The notes beneath the pieces are model-generated. The model saw only the letters and a list, made by a program, of their open reading frames with translations. It searched no databases and was not told the origin of the DNA. Positions 8,002-17,621 of a stretch of DNA of 64,000 nucleotides are shown here, in pieces. Origin of the DNA: SG-bin7 sp964498095 (GTDB lineage Bacteria; Bdellovibrionota; Bdellovibrionia; Bdellovibrionales; SG-bin7); assembly GCA_964498095.1 (NCBI GenBank), contig CAZCFY010000001.1, positions 1-64,000 on the forward strand. Reading direction: 5' to 3'. Made by a program: the position numbers and the translations under genes. Within the stretch, counting starts at the first letter, position 1, and every line of letters starts with the position of its first letter.

Positions 8002-9696
8002 CTAGAAAAGTCCGCCACAAGTCAAATTGTTAGTTGCAGTAAAATAGCTATCGATCATGTGCTTCAGTTCACTCTCGGCAATCGGATTCCGAGTGAGTCG
8101 AGTACTTCCCGGAGTTTTCAAAAAATATTTTAAGTCTAACATGATTCGGTGGAAATCACTGGAAAAGGTACCTTCAAAGCCCTTTAATTGGCTTAGAAGA
8201 TTCTTATCGTAGTATTCCCTTCGATTCACCACGTTTGAAATTAGTTCAGAAGTTAGTTTTTCTTGGGCCCTCTGTTTCTGAGGACCTTTACAGTACTTCA
8301 TTACGTTTAATAAAAAGCGTAACTTTTCGGGCCTGGAGATGTTTATCGGAAAGCGACTTAAACTCTCATCTGATAGAATATAATCAAGGTCAAGATGACG
8401 GGCAATCTCATCAAATACCCGGTTAGAAAGGCGAGGCAAGATAAGTTTAACAAACTCAGGGTCTGCATGGGTCCTCAACATATCCAATAAGGTCTCTACA
8501 CCTTGCTTAGAGTACTGCTGCCTCAAATCTAATATCTTTGCGCGGTTTCTAAATTTTTCATTACTATTTCCATTCGACATTGCTTGATCCAGCTTCTTTT
8601 TAATTGGTTCAACAAGGCTTTCGATATATCGGGAAATAACCTGCCTATTACCAGTCCTAATAAACTCATGGAATTTTTCGTGGGATTCAGCCCAATCTTT
8701 CTTATGTTGGGCGTCCACAAAGCCACCGTTTTGAGTGAAAGGACTTCCTAACTGAGCAAACATTGACGCGTCTGTAACGAGAGTTCCGCCAAAATCAGTC
8801 AACTGATCGGTTATCGTTCGCTGAAGATGGCCCCGGGGGTCGATCACGATTGACGGATCGGGATAAGAATCGGCTTCGCCGGGCACTCGATATACAGAGT
8901 CGGAGGATATTGAAACAAAATTTGCTGTTCGAATATTTGCTTGATGGCCATTGATAGCAACTGGAACTTTCTGTCTATTACTTCTCAATACATCCAAACC
9001 CGTATCAATCGTGAAGTAATTTTCTACGGTCCCATAGGTAGTGCCGTGAAGGGCATTATATAAAGCGAACAGATATCTCAAAACCTTTTCACGCACCAAC
9101 TCAACAACCGCTTCTCCTCCCGTCATAACTCCATCGGAGTGGTCCTTGTCAAACAGCTTCTCAAGCAATTCAGGATTCGAAAGGTATCGCTCCCTTTCTT
9201 CTTCAGATATCGCCGTTGGGATTCCAGTTCCTTTTCTTTCTACCAAACCTAGAGTGTTATCTTCAAAAGTAAAACCGGCCATTTGATCCGCTCTCCCGTA
9301 ATCTGCAGGCCGTGCCGACGCTTTCGTATCTCTTAAGTTAACCAAGTCATCAAAATGGTAAGGGGGCGCATAACTGCCATCCCTCGGATGGGGTTGGTTT
9401 CGTCCAACAAAACGAATGCCGAGCAAAGAGAGTTGGGCTTTACTAATATAAGCAAAATTATTCAATACCCAATTGTCAATTTGCTGGTCTGATAGTGTCC
9501 TTAACGGAACAAAGTCTCGGCGCAAGGATTCGTAATCAACGTAGACTAGCTTGGCTTGCCGAAGCCTTACAGTTTCAACCATCGAATATTGACCTAATTC
9601 CTCGAACGTAAAAGGTCGAAAGGTCTCGGCACTCAAAACTGGCGTCGATGCACACAAGATCGACGAAATTATCAATAGGACTCTTATATAATTCAT
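8002..9696 (-). CDS. large secreted protein of unknown family
   Basis: About 564 aa from the preferred ATG at 9696, which puts a good signal peptide (YIRVLLIISSILCASTPVLSA) at the N-terminus. An upstream ATG at 9738 would add 14 residues. The mature protein is soluble. Visible segments include a YHFDDLVNLRD region, an acidic stretch with DKDHSDGVMTGGEA, a His-containing AESHEKFHEF, and a helical C-terminal third ending NNLTCGGLF. I do not recognise a family and assign no function. It faces the haem-protein gene across a shared promoter region of 127-169 bp, depending on the start used. Confidence 0.7.
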   Translation of the reverse strand: MNYIRVLLIISSILCASTPVLSAETFRPFTFEELGQYSMVETVRLRQAKLVYVDYESLRRDFVPLRTLSDQQIDNWVLNNFAYISKAQLSLLGIRFVGRNQPHPRDGSYAPPYHFDDLVNLRDTKASARPADYGRADQMAGFTFEDNTLGLVERKGTGIPTAISEEERERYLSNPELLEKLFDKDHSDGVMTGGEAVVELVREKVLRYLFALYNALHGTTYGTVENYFTIDTGLDVLRSNRQKVPVAINGHQANIRTANFVSISSDSVYRVPGEADSYPDPSIVIDPRGHLQRTITDQLTDFGGTLVTDASMFAQLGSPFTQNGGFVDAQHKKDWAESHEKFHEFIRTGNRQVISRYIESLVEPIKKKLDQAMSNGNSNEKFRNRAKILDLRQQYSKQGVETLLDMLRTHADPEFVKLILPRLSNRVFDEIARHLDLDYILSDESLSRFPINISRPEKLRFLLNVMKYCKGPQKQRAQEKLTSELISNVVNRREYYDKNLLSQLKGFEGTFSSDFHRIMLDLKYFLKTPGSTRLTRNPIAESELKHMIDSYFTATNNLTCGGLF

Positions 9697-9865
9697 ATAA
9701 TACAACCACGAATATCTTAGCAATTTCAATGCCGTCATTACCTAATTTTTAGTGTGGTAATGTTTCTCCTGAAGACTAACGAAGGCTGGGAAAACCTCCG
9801 CAGAAATAAAAAAATAGCGGACTCATTTTTGCTCTCTAGCTTTCATAGAGGAGCAAGAGATACCC

Positions 9866-11152
9866 GTGTTAAAATATAAGGCCCCGCTTTGTAAAATGAT
9901 TAGACAGGCGCTTGCCGTTTTTGGCTTAATCATATCCGTCAGCGCTTTCGGCAAATCAAATGATATTCCGCAGCCGCCTACTTACACGGTTGAGGACTTA
10001 AAGTACGACCTGACCGTGCGGGCTAAGGGTCGAATTGCCGATCTTATTCCACTACTACCCGAAGTTTTTAAAAAACATTACGTCGCGGTATTTGAGTCCG
10101 AAAGCGTTCAGGAAGGAAGCTTTGAATACCCACGCATTATTTCGTTTAACCACGACGCGTCTCTTGTTTTAACTTTCAACGGTCATCCCAGCCAAAAAGG
10201 ATATGAAGTTCTAGAGATTTTAAGTTTTGATTATGATTCCCGAAAATTTACTTTGGAAGCGATTATTGCCGAAAGTGATTACGAAGAAAGAAAATTATTT
10301 CTTAGCGTAAATGGCGGCGAGCCGCTTGTCGATAGAGATTTAATCGCAGGCCCCAACCCCAAAGTGTGTTTGACATGTCATCGCGCCAATCCACGTCCAA
10401 ACTGGAGCCCTTTTAATGGCTGGCCTGGAGTGTTTGGTCAAAAGGTCCCGGGAATATTTGAACCAAGCCTTGAGTTTGACGCCTATAAAAATCTTATAAA
10501 TCGCTGGGAGAATATCCCTCGTTATAAGAACCTTGAAAAAAAAGAGGAATTAGATTCAACGATTCCCGGCGAGAGGTTGTATGGAGTTGTTTTGCCGGCG
10601 GTCTTTACGGATTTGTTAACCCACTTAAATATGCTTCGATTAGCAAAGATCATTGTCGAACATCCTGAGTTTAATAAATATAAGTGGGATATTATGGCGA
10701 CCGAGGCAACACCGTACTGTCACCCTCATTTCATGAGGGATTTTGATGAGACAGCATGGAAGGCATCTATTGAAAGAGCAAACAAGGCGCAACATCAATT
10801 TAAAACTTCTCAAAATAGAAAAATTCTTCAAACGGCAGGCCCGCGGTCCTATAAAGAGAGTTTATTTATTGATAGTAGCGCCGGAAGTATGGCGTACGTG
10901 CTTGGTAAAATGGGTATTGGTCTTGACGACTATTCCATGACGTTAGAAAGAAAAACTTACAGTTTCACGAGTGGGAAACACAGCTTTAAATATGTTTACA
11001 AGCTGATTGCCAAGGATTGGAAAGCAAAGACCGGTGAAGATATCGACAATGGCTATGTGTTTGACGACGAACCAAGTCAACGCCAGGCGTGTGAAGTTAT
11101 TCATCAAAAAGCGAGTGCTCCGCCCCCCAAACCATTTTGGAAATTTTGGTAG
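9866..11152 (+). CDS. exported protein with a single haem c motif (CLTCH) and WPGVFG signature
   Basis: A 428-aa protein from GTG 9866 (GAGGAG lies 12 bases upstream) or from ATG 9899, which would begin directly at a signal peptide (IRQALAVFGLIISVSAFG). It has one covalent haem site, C168-C171-H172 (VCLTCHRANPRPNW), followed by FNGWPGVFGQ. The region before the haem motif is beta-rich. The C-terminal half is helical, with a Cys near the end. A redox or haem-binding role in the periplasm is likely; the electron partner is unknown and no neighbour suggests one. Confidence 0.75.
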   Translation: MLKYKAPLCKMIRQALAVFGLIISVSAFGKSNDIPQPPTYTVEDLKYDLTVRAKGRIADLIPLLPEVFKKHYVAVFESESVQEGSFEYPRIISFNHDASLVLTFNGHPSQKGYEVLEILSFDYDSRKFTLEAIIAESDYEERKLFLSVNGGEPLVDRDLIAGPNPKVCLTCHRANPRPNWSPFNGWPGVFGQKVPGIFEPSLEFDAYKNLINRWENIPRYKNLEKKEELDSTIPGERLYGVVLPAVFTDLLTHLNMLRLAKIIVEHPEFNKYKWDIMATEATPYCHPHFMRDFDETAWKASIERANKAQHQFKTSQNRKILQTAGPRSYKESLFIDSSAGSMAYVLGKMGIGLDDYSMTLERKTYSFTSGKHSFKYVYKLIAKDWKAKTGEDIDNGYVFDDEPSQRQACEVIHQKASAPPPKPFWKFW

Positions 11153-11360
11153 AATTGATTTGCTAAATCCTTGTTACCTTGAGCAAGGAAAGTCACAGAT
11201 AAGGGTCTATTGGTTAAGGATCATTTTGATGCCGCTGCCAAATCTCTAAAGTGAATAACTGCCAACAAATTGAAAGAATTTCGTGACTTGTTTCTATTAA
11301 AAAAGTTGCGGGTATTGTAAATCTCAAGCGATTGCAGTAGAAGCTGCTGCAGGAGGCTGT

Positions 11361-11873
11361 ATGTACATTAGGGTTGTTTATTCGTTGTTGCTTGCAATAT
11401 CATTTCTGACTTCATCGGGGCGTGCTGATGACGGCAGAAACAAATTCCGTCAGGACTTATTAAGGCTTGGATCTCCAGAGAATATTTTGACCTGCATAAA
11501 TAAACTAGAGCCCGGAGTTTCGCCCAATTATCCGGACGGCTTTTCGCGCAAACAAAAATATTCATTGGTAATTGGTCCAACCGGCTCAGGAGTATTAAAA
11601 GACGCTTTTATGCTCGAATTCCACTCCAAAGGAGAGATCGAGTTTTCGACTGTAATTGCCTATGAGGGTTTTAACGGGCATATCATGGGCACACTTCAAG
11701 TCTCGAAAGATTCCTCTGGAAATCTTATTCAGATTCATAAATTTAATGGCGCCGCGTTTTTAGATATCACACAGATTGAGGCGGGCACTCACGGACTTAT
11801 TCTCACGTATACAAAAACATTGCCGTCAGGAAAGCTCGCCCAAAAAATTACGTGCGAGCCCGTTGGAAGATAA
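11361..11873 (+). CDS. small secreted protein of unknown function
   Basis: A 170-aa protein preceded by AGGAGG four bases before the ATG. It has a signal peptide (VVYSLLLAISFLTSSGRA) and a mature domain with two Cys (ILTCINKL and KITCEPVG), likely joined by a disulfide. The central part is beta-rich (YSLVIGPTGSGVLKDAFMLEF). I do not recognise the family. The 208 bases upstream (11153-11360) hold no other gene. Confidence 0.7.
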   Translation: MYIRVVYSLLLAISFLTSSGRADDGRNKFRQDLLRLGSPENILTCINKLEPGVSPNYPDGFSRKQKYSLVIGPTGSGVLKDAFMLEFHSKGEIEFSTVIAYEGFNGHIMGTLQVSKDSSGNLIQIHKFNGAAFLDITQIEAGTHGLILTYTKTLPSGKLAQKITCEPVGR

Positions 11874-12182
11874 GCTCTTGGAGGTGCCTTCGCTCTTCGT
11901 GTTTTTTACTCCACCGTCGACGCCAATGGCACCAAGCACTTTTTTAAGCAAATTATTTGAAGAAGAATCTAAACTTGCGTGGGGAGAGCCCATAGAACCG
12001 TTCGACACCACCCGTGCCGGTTCGTGTACCGTTAGGAGTGGTGCCCGTGGCCCTATGGTGGAAGAACCACTGACATGGGCGCTAGAATACCCAATTCAGT
12101 GGCGGGAACCAAGGTTTAATCTCGCGGAGCTGGCAAAACGACGTCGGATTGAGAATTGTTCCCGATAAAAGAAGGGGAGACA
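11874..12182. other. 309-base stretch without a supportable gene
   Basis: An open frame of about 130 codons crosses this stretch but begins inside the preceding gene, has no ribosome-binding site and looks unlike any family I know. It could be non-coding leader or decayed sequence. GGGGAG just before 12183 serves the next small gene. Confidence 0.4.
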
Positions 12183-12353
12183 ATGTATCGGCTGTTAGTT
12201 GGATTGATGATTTTGAGTGCAGTTTTTGAGCTGGGTATAACTTTTGCGGATTTTAAAGACCAGAGAGCCGTAGACGCGGCTAATCGCAAAGTCCTAAAAA
12301 TTGAATGGAAAGCCATTTCGGTTTTTCCAAATGAAGCACGGAGGTTTCAATAG
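12183..12353 (+). CDS. small membrane or exported protein (56 aa)
   Basis: A short gene with a good ribosome-binding site (GAAGGGGAGA) before ATG 12183. It encodes one hydrophobic N-terminal helix (LLVGLMILSAVFELGITFA) and a charged tail (KDQRAVDAANRK). It could be a single-pass membrane peptide or a short secreted protein. The family is unknown. It is co-directional with the metal efflux operon 60 bp downstream, but membership in it is not shown. Confidence 0.5.
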   Translation: MYRLLVGLMILSAVFELGITFADFKDQRAVDAANRKVLKIEWKAISVFPNEARRFQ

Positions 12354-12415
12354 GTTTTTTTATGTGACAACTAGTTTCTTCACGTGCACATTTAAAGGGT
12401 AAGAGTGAGGAAGTT

Positions 12416-12745
12416 TTGAAACTTACGGTATTTATTGTTATCCAAATCCTAGCTAGTATTTTTTTCGCTGAACTCAGCTTAGCCGTCAGTGACTGTTGCG
12501 TCGAAAGTCAGTCTTCTCTCACCATGTCAGCAGAGGCGGACTTGCACAACGATTCTAGCAATCAAGCTGATTCTGACTGCTGCGCTAGCGAAAATTGTTG
12601 CGCCTGCCATTCAAATACATCCATTTTTTCTGAATCCATTCAAATCCCTGGCCCAAGCAAAAGTATTTTTGACTCAATTAAGATTAAATCACCAATTCAA
12701 ATCTTTTTATCATCGCGAAAGCGACCACCGATCGTACATTCGTAA
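12416..12745 (+). CDS. Cys-rich exported leader protein of the metal efflux operon
   Basis: A 109-aa protein starting at TTG 12416, with GTGAGGAAG correctly spaced before it. A signal peptide (TVFIVIQILASIFFAELSLA) is followed by a Cys-dense segment: DCCVES, then DCCASENCCACHSN. Clustered CC and CxC motifs suggest thiolate binding of a soft metal such as copper, cadmium or silver. Small Cys/His-rich genes often precede CusA/CzcA-type operons and may act as metal buffers. Metal identity is inference. The RND gene follows after 48 bp. Confidence 0.75.
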   Translation: MKLTVFIVIQILASIFFAELSLAVSDCCVESQSSLTMSAEADLHNDSSNQADSDCCASENCCACHSNTSIFSESIQIPGPSKSIFDSIKIKSPIQIFLSSRKRPPIVHS

Positions 12746-12793
12746 TAATTTTCCGTGTTTTTAAATTTAATTTAAACCCTTTGTAGGAATCTT

Positions 12794-15700
12794 ATGTTTG
12801 ATTCGGTTATTCGTTTTTCATTAAGACATCGTTTTTTAGTTCTCGCCATAACAGCACTTGTATTGGTCTATGGGTGGATAGCGCTTCGTGCTCTTCCGAT
12901 AGATGTTTTACCAGATCTAAATCGACCAACCGTCAATATTATTGCTCTTGCTGAAGGTATGGCCCCTGAAGAGGTTGAACTCGTAGTCACAAGGTCGATC
13001 GAAACTGTTCTTAACGGTACAGCAGGTGTAACAAGAATATTTTCCTCTTCAACCACCGGGTTGGCCGTCGTTCGTGTTGAATTAGGCTGGAATGCTGATC
13101 TTAAAATGGCAAGGCTTGCGGTTTCTGAGAGGCTGCAACTAGCACGGGAAAGGTTACCTCAGAAAGTTAGTCCGTTTTTATCTCCCACGTCTTCGATAAT
13201 GGGTGAAATACAAATGGTGGGGTTAACAAGTGAGGTATTGAACCTTGCGGACCTTCGCACTCTCGCTGATTGGACTATTCGTCCTCGACTTTTAACCATC
13301 GCCGGTGTTTCGCAAGTGACGGTCATTGGCGGTGACGAGTTACAAGCTCAGGTGTTAGTCAATGCCGACAAGCTTCGCCGCCGACAAATTAGTATTCTGG
13401 ATCTAAAGGAAAGACTTAGCAAAATTAGTGAAGCTTCTGGCGGTGGATACATTACCAACGGCGATAAGGAATGGTTGATTAGAAACTTTGGGCGAATCCT
13501 TAACCACGATGAAATTGCAGAAACTGCCGTCGGTCTTCACTTCGGCAAGCCAGTTATATTAAAAGAAATTGCTGATGTTCAGTTTGCCTCAGCTCCCAAG
13601 CGCGGTGACGCTTCCATATCAGGAAAACCAGGAGTGATCCTTATGGTTCAAAAACAGCCAACTGCTGACACCTTAAGAGTCACAAATGATGTTGATAAGG
13701 TTTTGTCTGACTTAGTTCCTTCTTTACCAAAAGGTGTGGAGATTCAGGGTGGATTATTTAAACAGTCGCGATTTATTGAAGCTGCTATCGGGAATGTTAC
13801 CGAAGCTCTTCGCGACGGGACAATAATGGTAGCGTTGGTACTGATTTTATTTTTACTAAATTTTAGAACGACAGCTATTACTCTCACGGCTATTCCGGTG
13901 TCACTTCTAGTTACGGCGATAGTATTTCATTTATTTGGTGTCGGTGTAAATACCATGACTCTCGGCGGCCTTGCGATCGCCATTGGTGAGTTAGTGGACG
14001 ATGCTATTGTGGATGTCGAAAACGTTTTTCGTAGGCTCAGAGAGAATCGGCAATTGCCAAAACCTGAACCTACGCTTCGTGTGGTGTTCCAAGCCTCGCG
14101 TGAAGTCAGAAATTCAATAGTTCTTGCAACTGTGATCGTGGTTTTAGTTTTTATTCCTCTTTTTGCTTTGCCAGGTTTTGAGGGCAGACTTTTTACTCCG
14201 ATCGGAATCGCCTATGTCGTATCACTCTTAGCGTCTCTAGTCGTTTCGTTAACATTAACTCCTGTTCTTTGTTCTTATTTCCTAAAAAATACCGGTGGCA
14301 AAGAGCACGAAGATGGGGCGTTATTGAGAAAGCTTAAGGCGTCTACTCAAAATATCTTAGAACCACTTCTCGAAACTCCAAATAAGGTAGTTATCGCAAC
14401 TGCGTTTTTTGTGTTGCTATCTATTATGGTTATTCCTTTTATGGGGCGAAATTTTATGCCGCCCTTTAACGAGGGAAGTGCAATGCTTGAGGTCTTAGCG
14501 AAGGCAGGAATTTCTCTTGAGGCCTCAAACAAACTTGGGACAGAGGTGGAGAAAGCCTTGTTAACTATTCCTGAGGTGGCATCTGTAGGTCGAAGAACCG
14601 GGCGTGCCGAAGAAGATGATCATTCAGCCGGAGTTAATCAATCTGAACTTGACGTCACCTTTAAAGAATCTAAAAGATCCCGTTCAGAAATTTTTAAAGA
14701 TATTCGCCAAAAAGTGCAGTCTATCTTGCCTACCGACGCCTTTTTGGGTGTGAGTCAGCCAATCAGTCATAGATTAGATCACGTTCTTTCGGGAACTAAG
14801 TCACAAGTCGCCATTAAACTTTTTGGTAGTGATTTAAGAATTCTTAGACAACAAGGTGCAGAGATTAGAAATGAGTTAGCCAATATTAAAGGTATTGTCG
14901 ATTTAAGAGTCGAGGGACAAGTGTTGTTCCCGCAATATAAAATCTACGGAATGAGGCCCGATCTCACCAAATACGGAATTGTTCCTGGAGATTTAGTTGA
15001 ATCTCTTGAGGCTATGCTTCAAGGAGTTCCTGTGACTCGACTAATTGAAAAAGATCGGTCGTTAGATGTGTTCTTGCGTCTTGATCAATCGTCGCGGGCT
15101 GATATTGAGGCGATTAAACAATTGCCGGTTCATGTGTTGCCCACGGGACAAGTTGTTCCACTCAACGACGTTGCTGATGTATTTGAAACCAGTGGACCGA
15201 ATCAAATAGAGCGTGAAAATATGCAGAGAAGGATTGTCGTAACATTTAATACCGTGGGGCGAGATCTTGAATCAATTGTTAGCGAAGCTCGTGACATTCT
15301 CCAAAAGAAAATAATATTGCCCTTTGGTTATTACTATGAGTTTGATGGCCAGTATGAAAATCAAAAAACTGCTATGCGACTCGTTTCTATTCTAGGTATC
15401 CTATCTGTTTTGGGAGTGTTTTTAGTTTTGTTTATTAATTTTGGTTCTATGAATATTGCCCTTCAAATTATGGTTAGTATTCCATTGGCATTAATTGGCT
15501 CAATACTAGCGATTGCATTGACAGAAAGAACTTTTTCGGTCGCTACACTCATCGCCTTTATTACTTTGTGCGGTATTGCGTCTCGTAACGGTATTATGAT
15601 GATCAGCCATTATTTTCACCTAATGAAAGAGGAGGGAGAGGCCTTTTCGAAGGGCATGGTTATTAGAGGGACTTTAGAAAGGCTCGTACCAGTTTTAATG

Positions 15701-15922
15701 ACTGCCTTTTCAGCGATTTTGGCGTTGAGTCCGCTGTTACTTGCGAAGGATCAACCGGGAAAAGAGATTCTACATCCAGTTGCGGTGGTCATTGTGAGTG
15801 GGCTCTTGTCTTCAACTTTACTAAATATATTTTTAACTCCTGTCATATTTTATCGATATGGCAGAAAAAGTACTGAGAAAATTTTAGGATATAATAAATT
15901 AGCAAACGAAAATGATTTTTAA
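12794..15922 (+). CDS. CusA/CzcA-type heavy-metal efflux RND transporter
   Basis: A 1042-aa protein of normal length for the HME-RND family. It starts with the N-terminal TM1 (FRHR-like FSLRHRFLVLAITALVLVYG) and the conserved ALPIDVLPDLNRPTVNI, followed by two periplasmic porter domains and the two groups of transmembrane helices. TM4 carries the proton-relay signature AIAIGELVDDAIVDVENVFRR. The C-terminal bundle has FITLCGIASRNGIMMI. It should move heavy-metal cations out of the periplasm using proton flow, as a trimer with an adaptor and outer-membrane channel. The next two genes follow with short gaps (21 and 14 bp), but no full-length adaptor gene is present. Confidence 0.93.
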   Translation: MFDSVIRFSLRHRFLVLAITALVLVYGWIALRALPIDVLPDLNRPTVNIIALAEGMAPEEVELVVTRSIETVLNGTAGVTRIFSSSTTGLAVVRVELGWNADLKMARLAVSERLQLARERLPQKVSPFLSPTSSIMGEIQMVGLTSEVLNLADLRTLADWTIRPRLLTIAGVSQVTVIGGDELQAQVLVNADKLRRRQISILDLKERLSKISEASGGGYITNGDKEWLIRNFGRILNHDEIAETAVGLHFGKPVILKEIADVQFASAPKRGDASISGKPGVILMVQKQPTADTLRVTNDVDKVLSDLVPSLPKGVEIQGGLFKQSRFIEAAIGNVTEALRDGTIMVALVLILFLLNFRTTAITLTAIPVSLLVTAIVFHLFGVGVNTMTLGGLAIAIGELVDDAIVDVENVFRRLRENRQLPKPEPTLRVVFQASREVRNSIVLATVIVVLVFIPLFALPGFEGRLFTPIGIAYVVSLLASLVVSLTLTPVLCSYFLKNTGGKEHEDGALLRKLKASTQNILEPLLETPNKVVIATAFFVLLSIMVIPFMGRNFMPPFNEGSAMLEVLAKAGISLEASNKLGTEVEKALLTIPEVASVGRRTGRAEEDDHSAGVNQSELDVTFKESKRSRSEIFKDIRQKVQSILPTDAFLGVSQPISHRLDHVLSGTKSQVAIKLFGSDLRILRQQGAEIRNELANIKGIVDLRVEGQVLFPQYKIYGMRPDLTKYGIVPGDLVESLEAMLQGVPVTRLIEKDRSLDVFLRLDQSSRADIEAIKQLPVHVLPTGQVVPLNDVADVFETSGPNQIERENMQRRIVVTFNTVGRDLESIVSEARDILQKKIILPFGYYYEFDGQYENQKTAMRLVSILGILSVLGVFLVLFINFGSMNIALQIMVSIPLALIGSILAIALTERTFSVATLIAFITLCGIASRNGIMMISHYFHLMKEEGEAFSKGMVIRGTLERLVPVLMTAFSAILALSPLLLAKDQPGKEILHPVAVVIVSGLLSSTLLNIFLTPVIFYRYGRKSTEKILGYNKLANENDF

Positions 15923-15943
15923 CTTATTAACAAGGAGAGAAAA

Positions 15944-16345
15944 ATGAAATTAGTTTTAACGTTACTTTTAAGTTTATCTGGTAGTTATGCTTTAGCAGAT
16001 GACGGACACAACCACGAAGCTGCAGTTGAGGCCGCACCTCATGGCGGTGTTTTAAGAGACGCGCTTCCATTTAAAGTGGAACTAGTTCTTACTGGCGATC
16101 AGGCGAAAATTTATGTTTATGACAAAGCCCTGAAGCCAGTAAAGCTCGATAAAGACACTGCAAAAGGCGAGTTAAAGTTTCCAAAAGAGAAAAATGGTAA
16201 AGAGGTCGTGTTTAAAAAGAATGGCGAGATTTATGAAGCCACTCTAGCAGGTATTAGCAAAGTTCACCGCTATGACCTTCACGTAAACATTGAAAATCAA
16301 ACCTCGAAAGTAAAAGTAGATTTTGGAGTGGATAATATCCACTAA
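15944..16345 (+). CDS. short periplasmic protein resembling only the N-terminal part of a CzcB-type adaptor
   Basis: A 133-aa protein with a signal peptide (LVLTLLLSLSGSYALA) followed by DDGHNHEAAVEAAPHGGVL. PHGG plus a His-rich start is the opening of the metal-binding N-terminal domain of CzcB-like membrane fusion proteins. The rest (FKVELVLTGDQAKIYVYDKALKPV) is a matching beta domain. The protein ends where lipoyl and hairpin domains would begin, so it cannot bridge to TolC in the known way. It may be a periplasmic metal chaperone for the pump. It lies between the RND and TolC-like genes. Confidence 0.7.
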   Translation: MKLVLTLLLSLSGSYALADDGHNHEAAVEAAPHGGVLRDALPFKVELVLTGDQAKIYVYDKALKPVKLDKDTAKGELKFPKEKNGKEVVFKKNGEIYEATLAGISKVHRYDLHVNIENQTSKVKVDFGVDNIH

Positions 16346-16359
16346 AGAGAGGGTATGAC

Positions 16360-17607
16360 ATGAGATTTATATTTTTACTGGGGGGCCTTTTAATATCGCT
16401 CTCCGGAAAAACTGAGTCTTTAAAAGTTCAGTTCGACGATGTCGCAAAATTTGTTAAAGAGCGAAATCAGCATGTTAAGGGTGCCGAGCTTATCAAGCAA
16501 TCGGCCGAAGCAGGTGGAGGTTTTCTTAAGCGCTCCTACTTGCCAAAGGTTGAAGCTAAGGTAGGTAACGAAAGTTTTCAAACAGGCACCCAAGCTGAGC
16601 GGACAGAACCCTATGGGAAGGTTGAAGCTACGCTAAATGTTTTTCGCGGTGGAGTTGATAAATTAGAAGATAAAATTGTCGATACCAAGATTAAGTCATC
16701 ATCGGCTGAAGCTGATCAAACCACTCGGGAAGAGATTAAAAAAGCCCGGTATTATTTTTGGCAATTGATATCTTACCGAGAGATAGAAGGACTATTTCAG
16801 GAAGCTATAGGCGAAAATCAAAAAAATCTTTCTGCTGCACAAGCTAGAATTCGGGAGGGGATAGCAACTCAGACCGATCGTATCGATTTTGAAATGCGAA
16901 AAATTGAACTCAATCAAGATTTGGAGCGGCTAAAGCTTGCCATTCAAAATACGCAAAGGCAGCTACGGGTAATGCTAGGGTTACCCGAAACAACGGAGAT
17001 CATTACAAATAATTTGGTTGATCATAGTCACGACGACAAACTTCTGGCGAGTAACTATGAAATCGAAACCCATCCAAGTCTAACTTCTGTTAGTTTTCGT
17101 GTTGATGAGGCATTGCTTAAGCGGTCCCAATTGTCACGTTGGTGGGCTCCTTCGGTGGATCTATACGCTGAGTACGGCGGTTATACTTTTCGCGAGCGGG
17201 ATTTTGACCCGAGCTCCGAAAGAACTGAATCTGTCTTTGGCGCGCGCTTGACGCTTCAACTGTTTGATAAATTAACGATGGCGACAGAGGCAAAACAAAA
17301 AGGTTTAGAAGCAGCAGGGTTGCAAGTGCAACACCTGCAATCAAAAAAAGAATTGCAGGCCGATGTAGATAACGCCAAAGCTGAACTTAAGCTAAATCAC
17401 GACCTCATCCATGAATCAGAAGAGGCTTTGAAATTGGCGAAAACATTTTTAACACGAACATTGGATGAATATCGTCGTGGGGTGAAGAATTCTCCAGACG
17501 TTTTATCAGCTACAAGTCGCAATCTTGAAATGAAAAAACGCTTCGCTGAACTTCGACGGGATTACCAGATAGCGAGGACAGATTTGTTGAGTGTGCTGGG
17601 ACAATGA
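16360..17607 (+). CDS. TolC/CzcC-like outer-membrane efflux protein
   Basis: A 415-aa protein with an N-terminal signal and two copies of the TolC-type helical repeat. The first is in the segment with SAAQARIREGIATQTDRIDFEMR, the second in ALKLAKTFLTRTLDEYRRGVKNSPDVL near the end. RYYFWQLISYREIE and LRVMLGLPET fit the family. It should form the trimeric exit duct for the RND pump encoded two genes upstream. It ends the operon and converges on the GNAT gene. Confidence 0.88.
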   Translation: MRFIFLLGGLLISLSGKTESLKVQFDDVAKFVKERNQHVKGAELIKQSAEAGGGFLKRSYLPKVEAKVGNESFQTGTQAERTEPYGKVEATLNVFRGGVDKLEDKIVDTKIKSSSAEADQTTREEIKKARYYFWQLISYREIEGLFQEAIGENQKNLSAAQARIREGIATQTDRIDFEMRKIELNQDLERLKLAIQNTQRQLRVMLGLPETTEIITNNLVDHSHDDKLLASNYEIETHPSLTSVSFRVDEALLKRSQLSRWWAPSVDLYAEYGGYTFRERDFDPSSERTESVFGARLTLQLFDKLTMATEAKQKGLEAAGLQVQHLQSKKELQADVDNAKAELKLNHDLIHESEEALKLAKTFLTRTLDEYRRGVKNSPDVLSATSRNLEMKKRFAELRRDYQIARTDLLSVLGQ

Positions 17608-17621
17608 TTTTTGATATCTGA

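Noticed and set aside
11776..12168. 130-codon plus-strand frame
   Set aside because: Begins inside the preceding gene, lacks a ribosome-binding site and resembles no known protein; treated as non-coding or decayed sequence.
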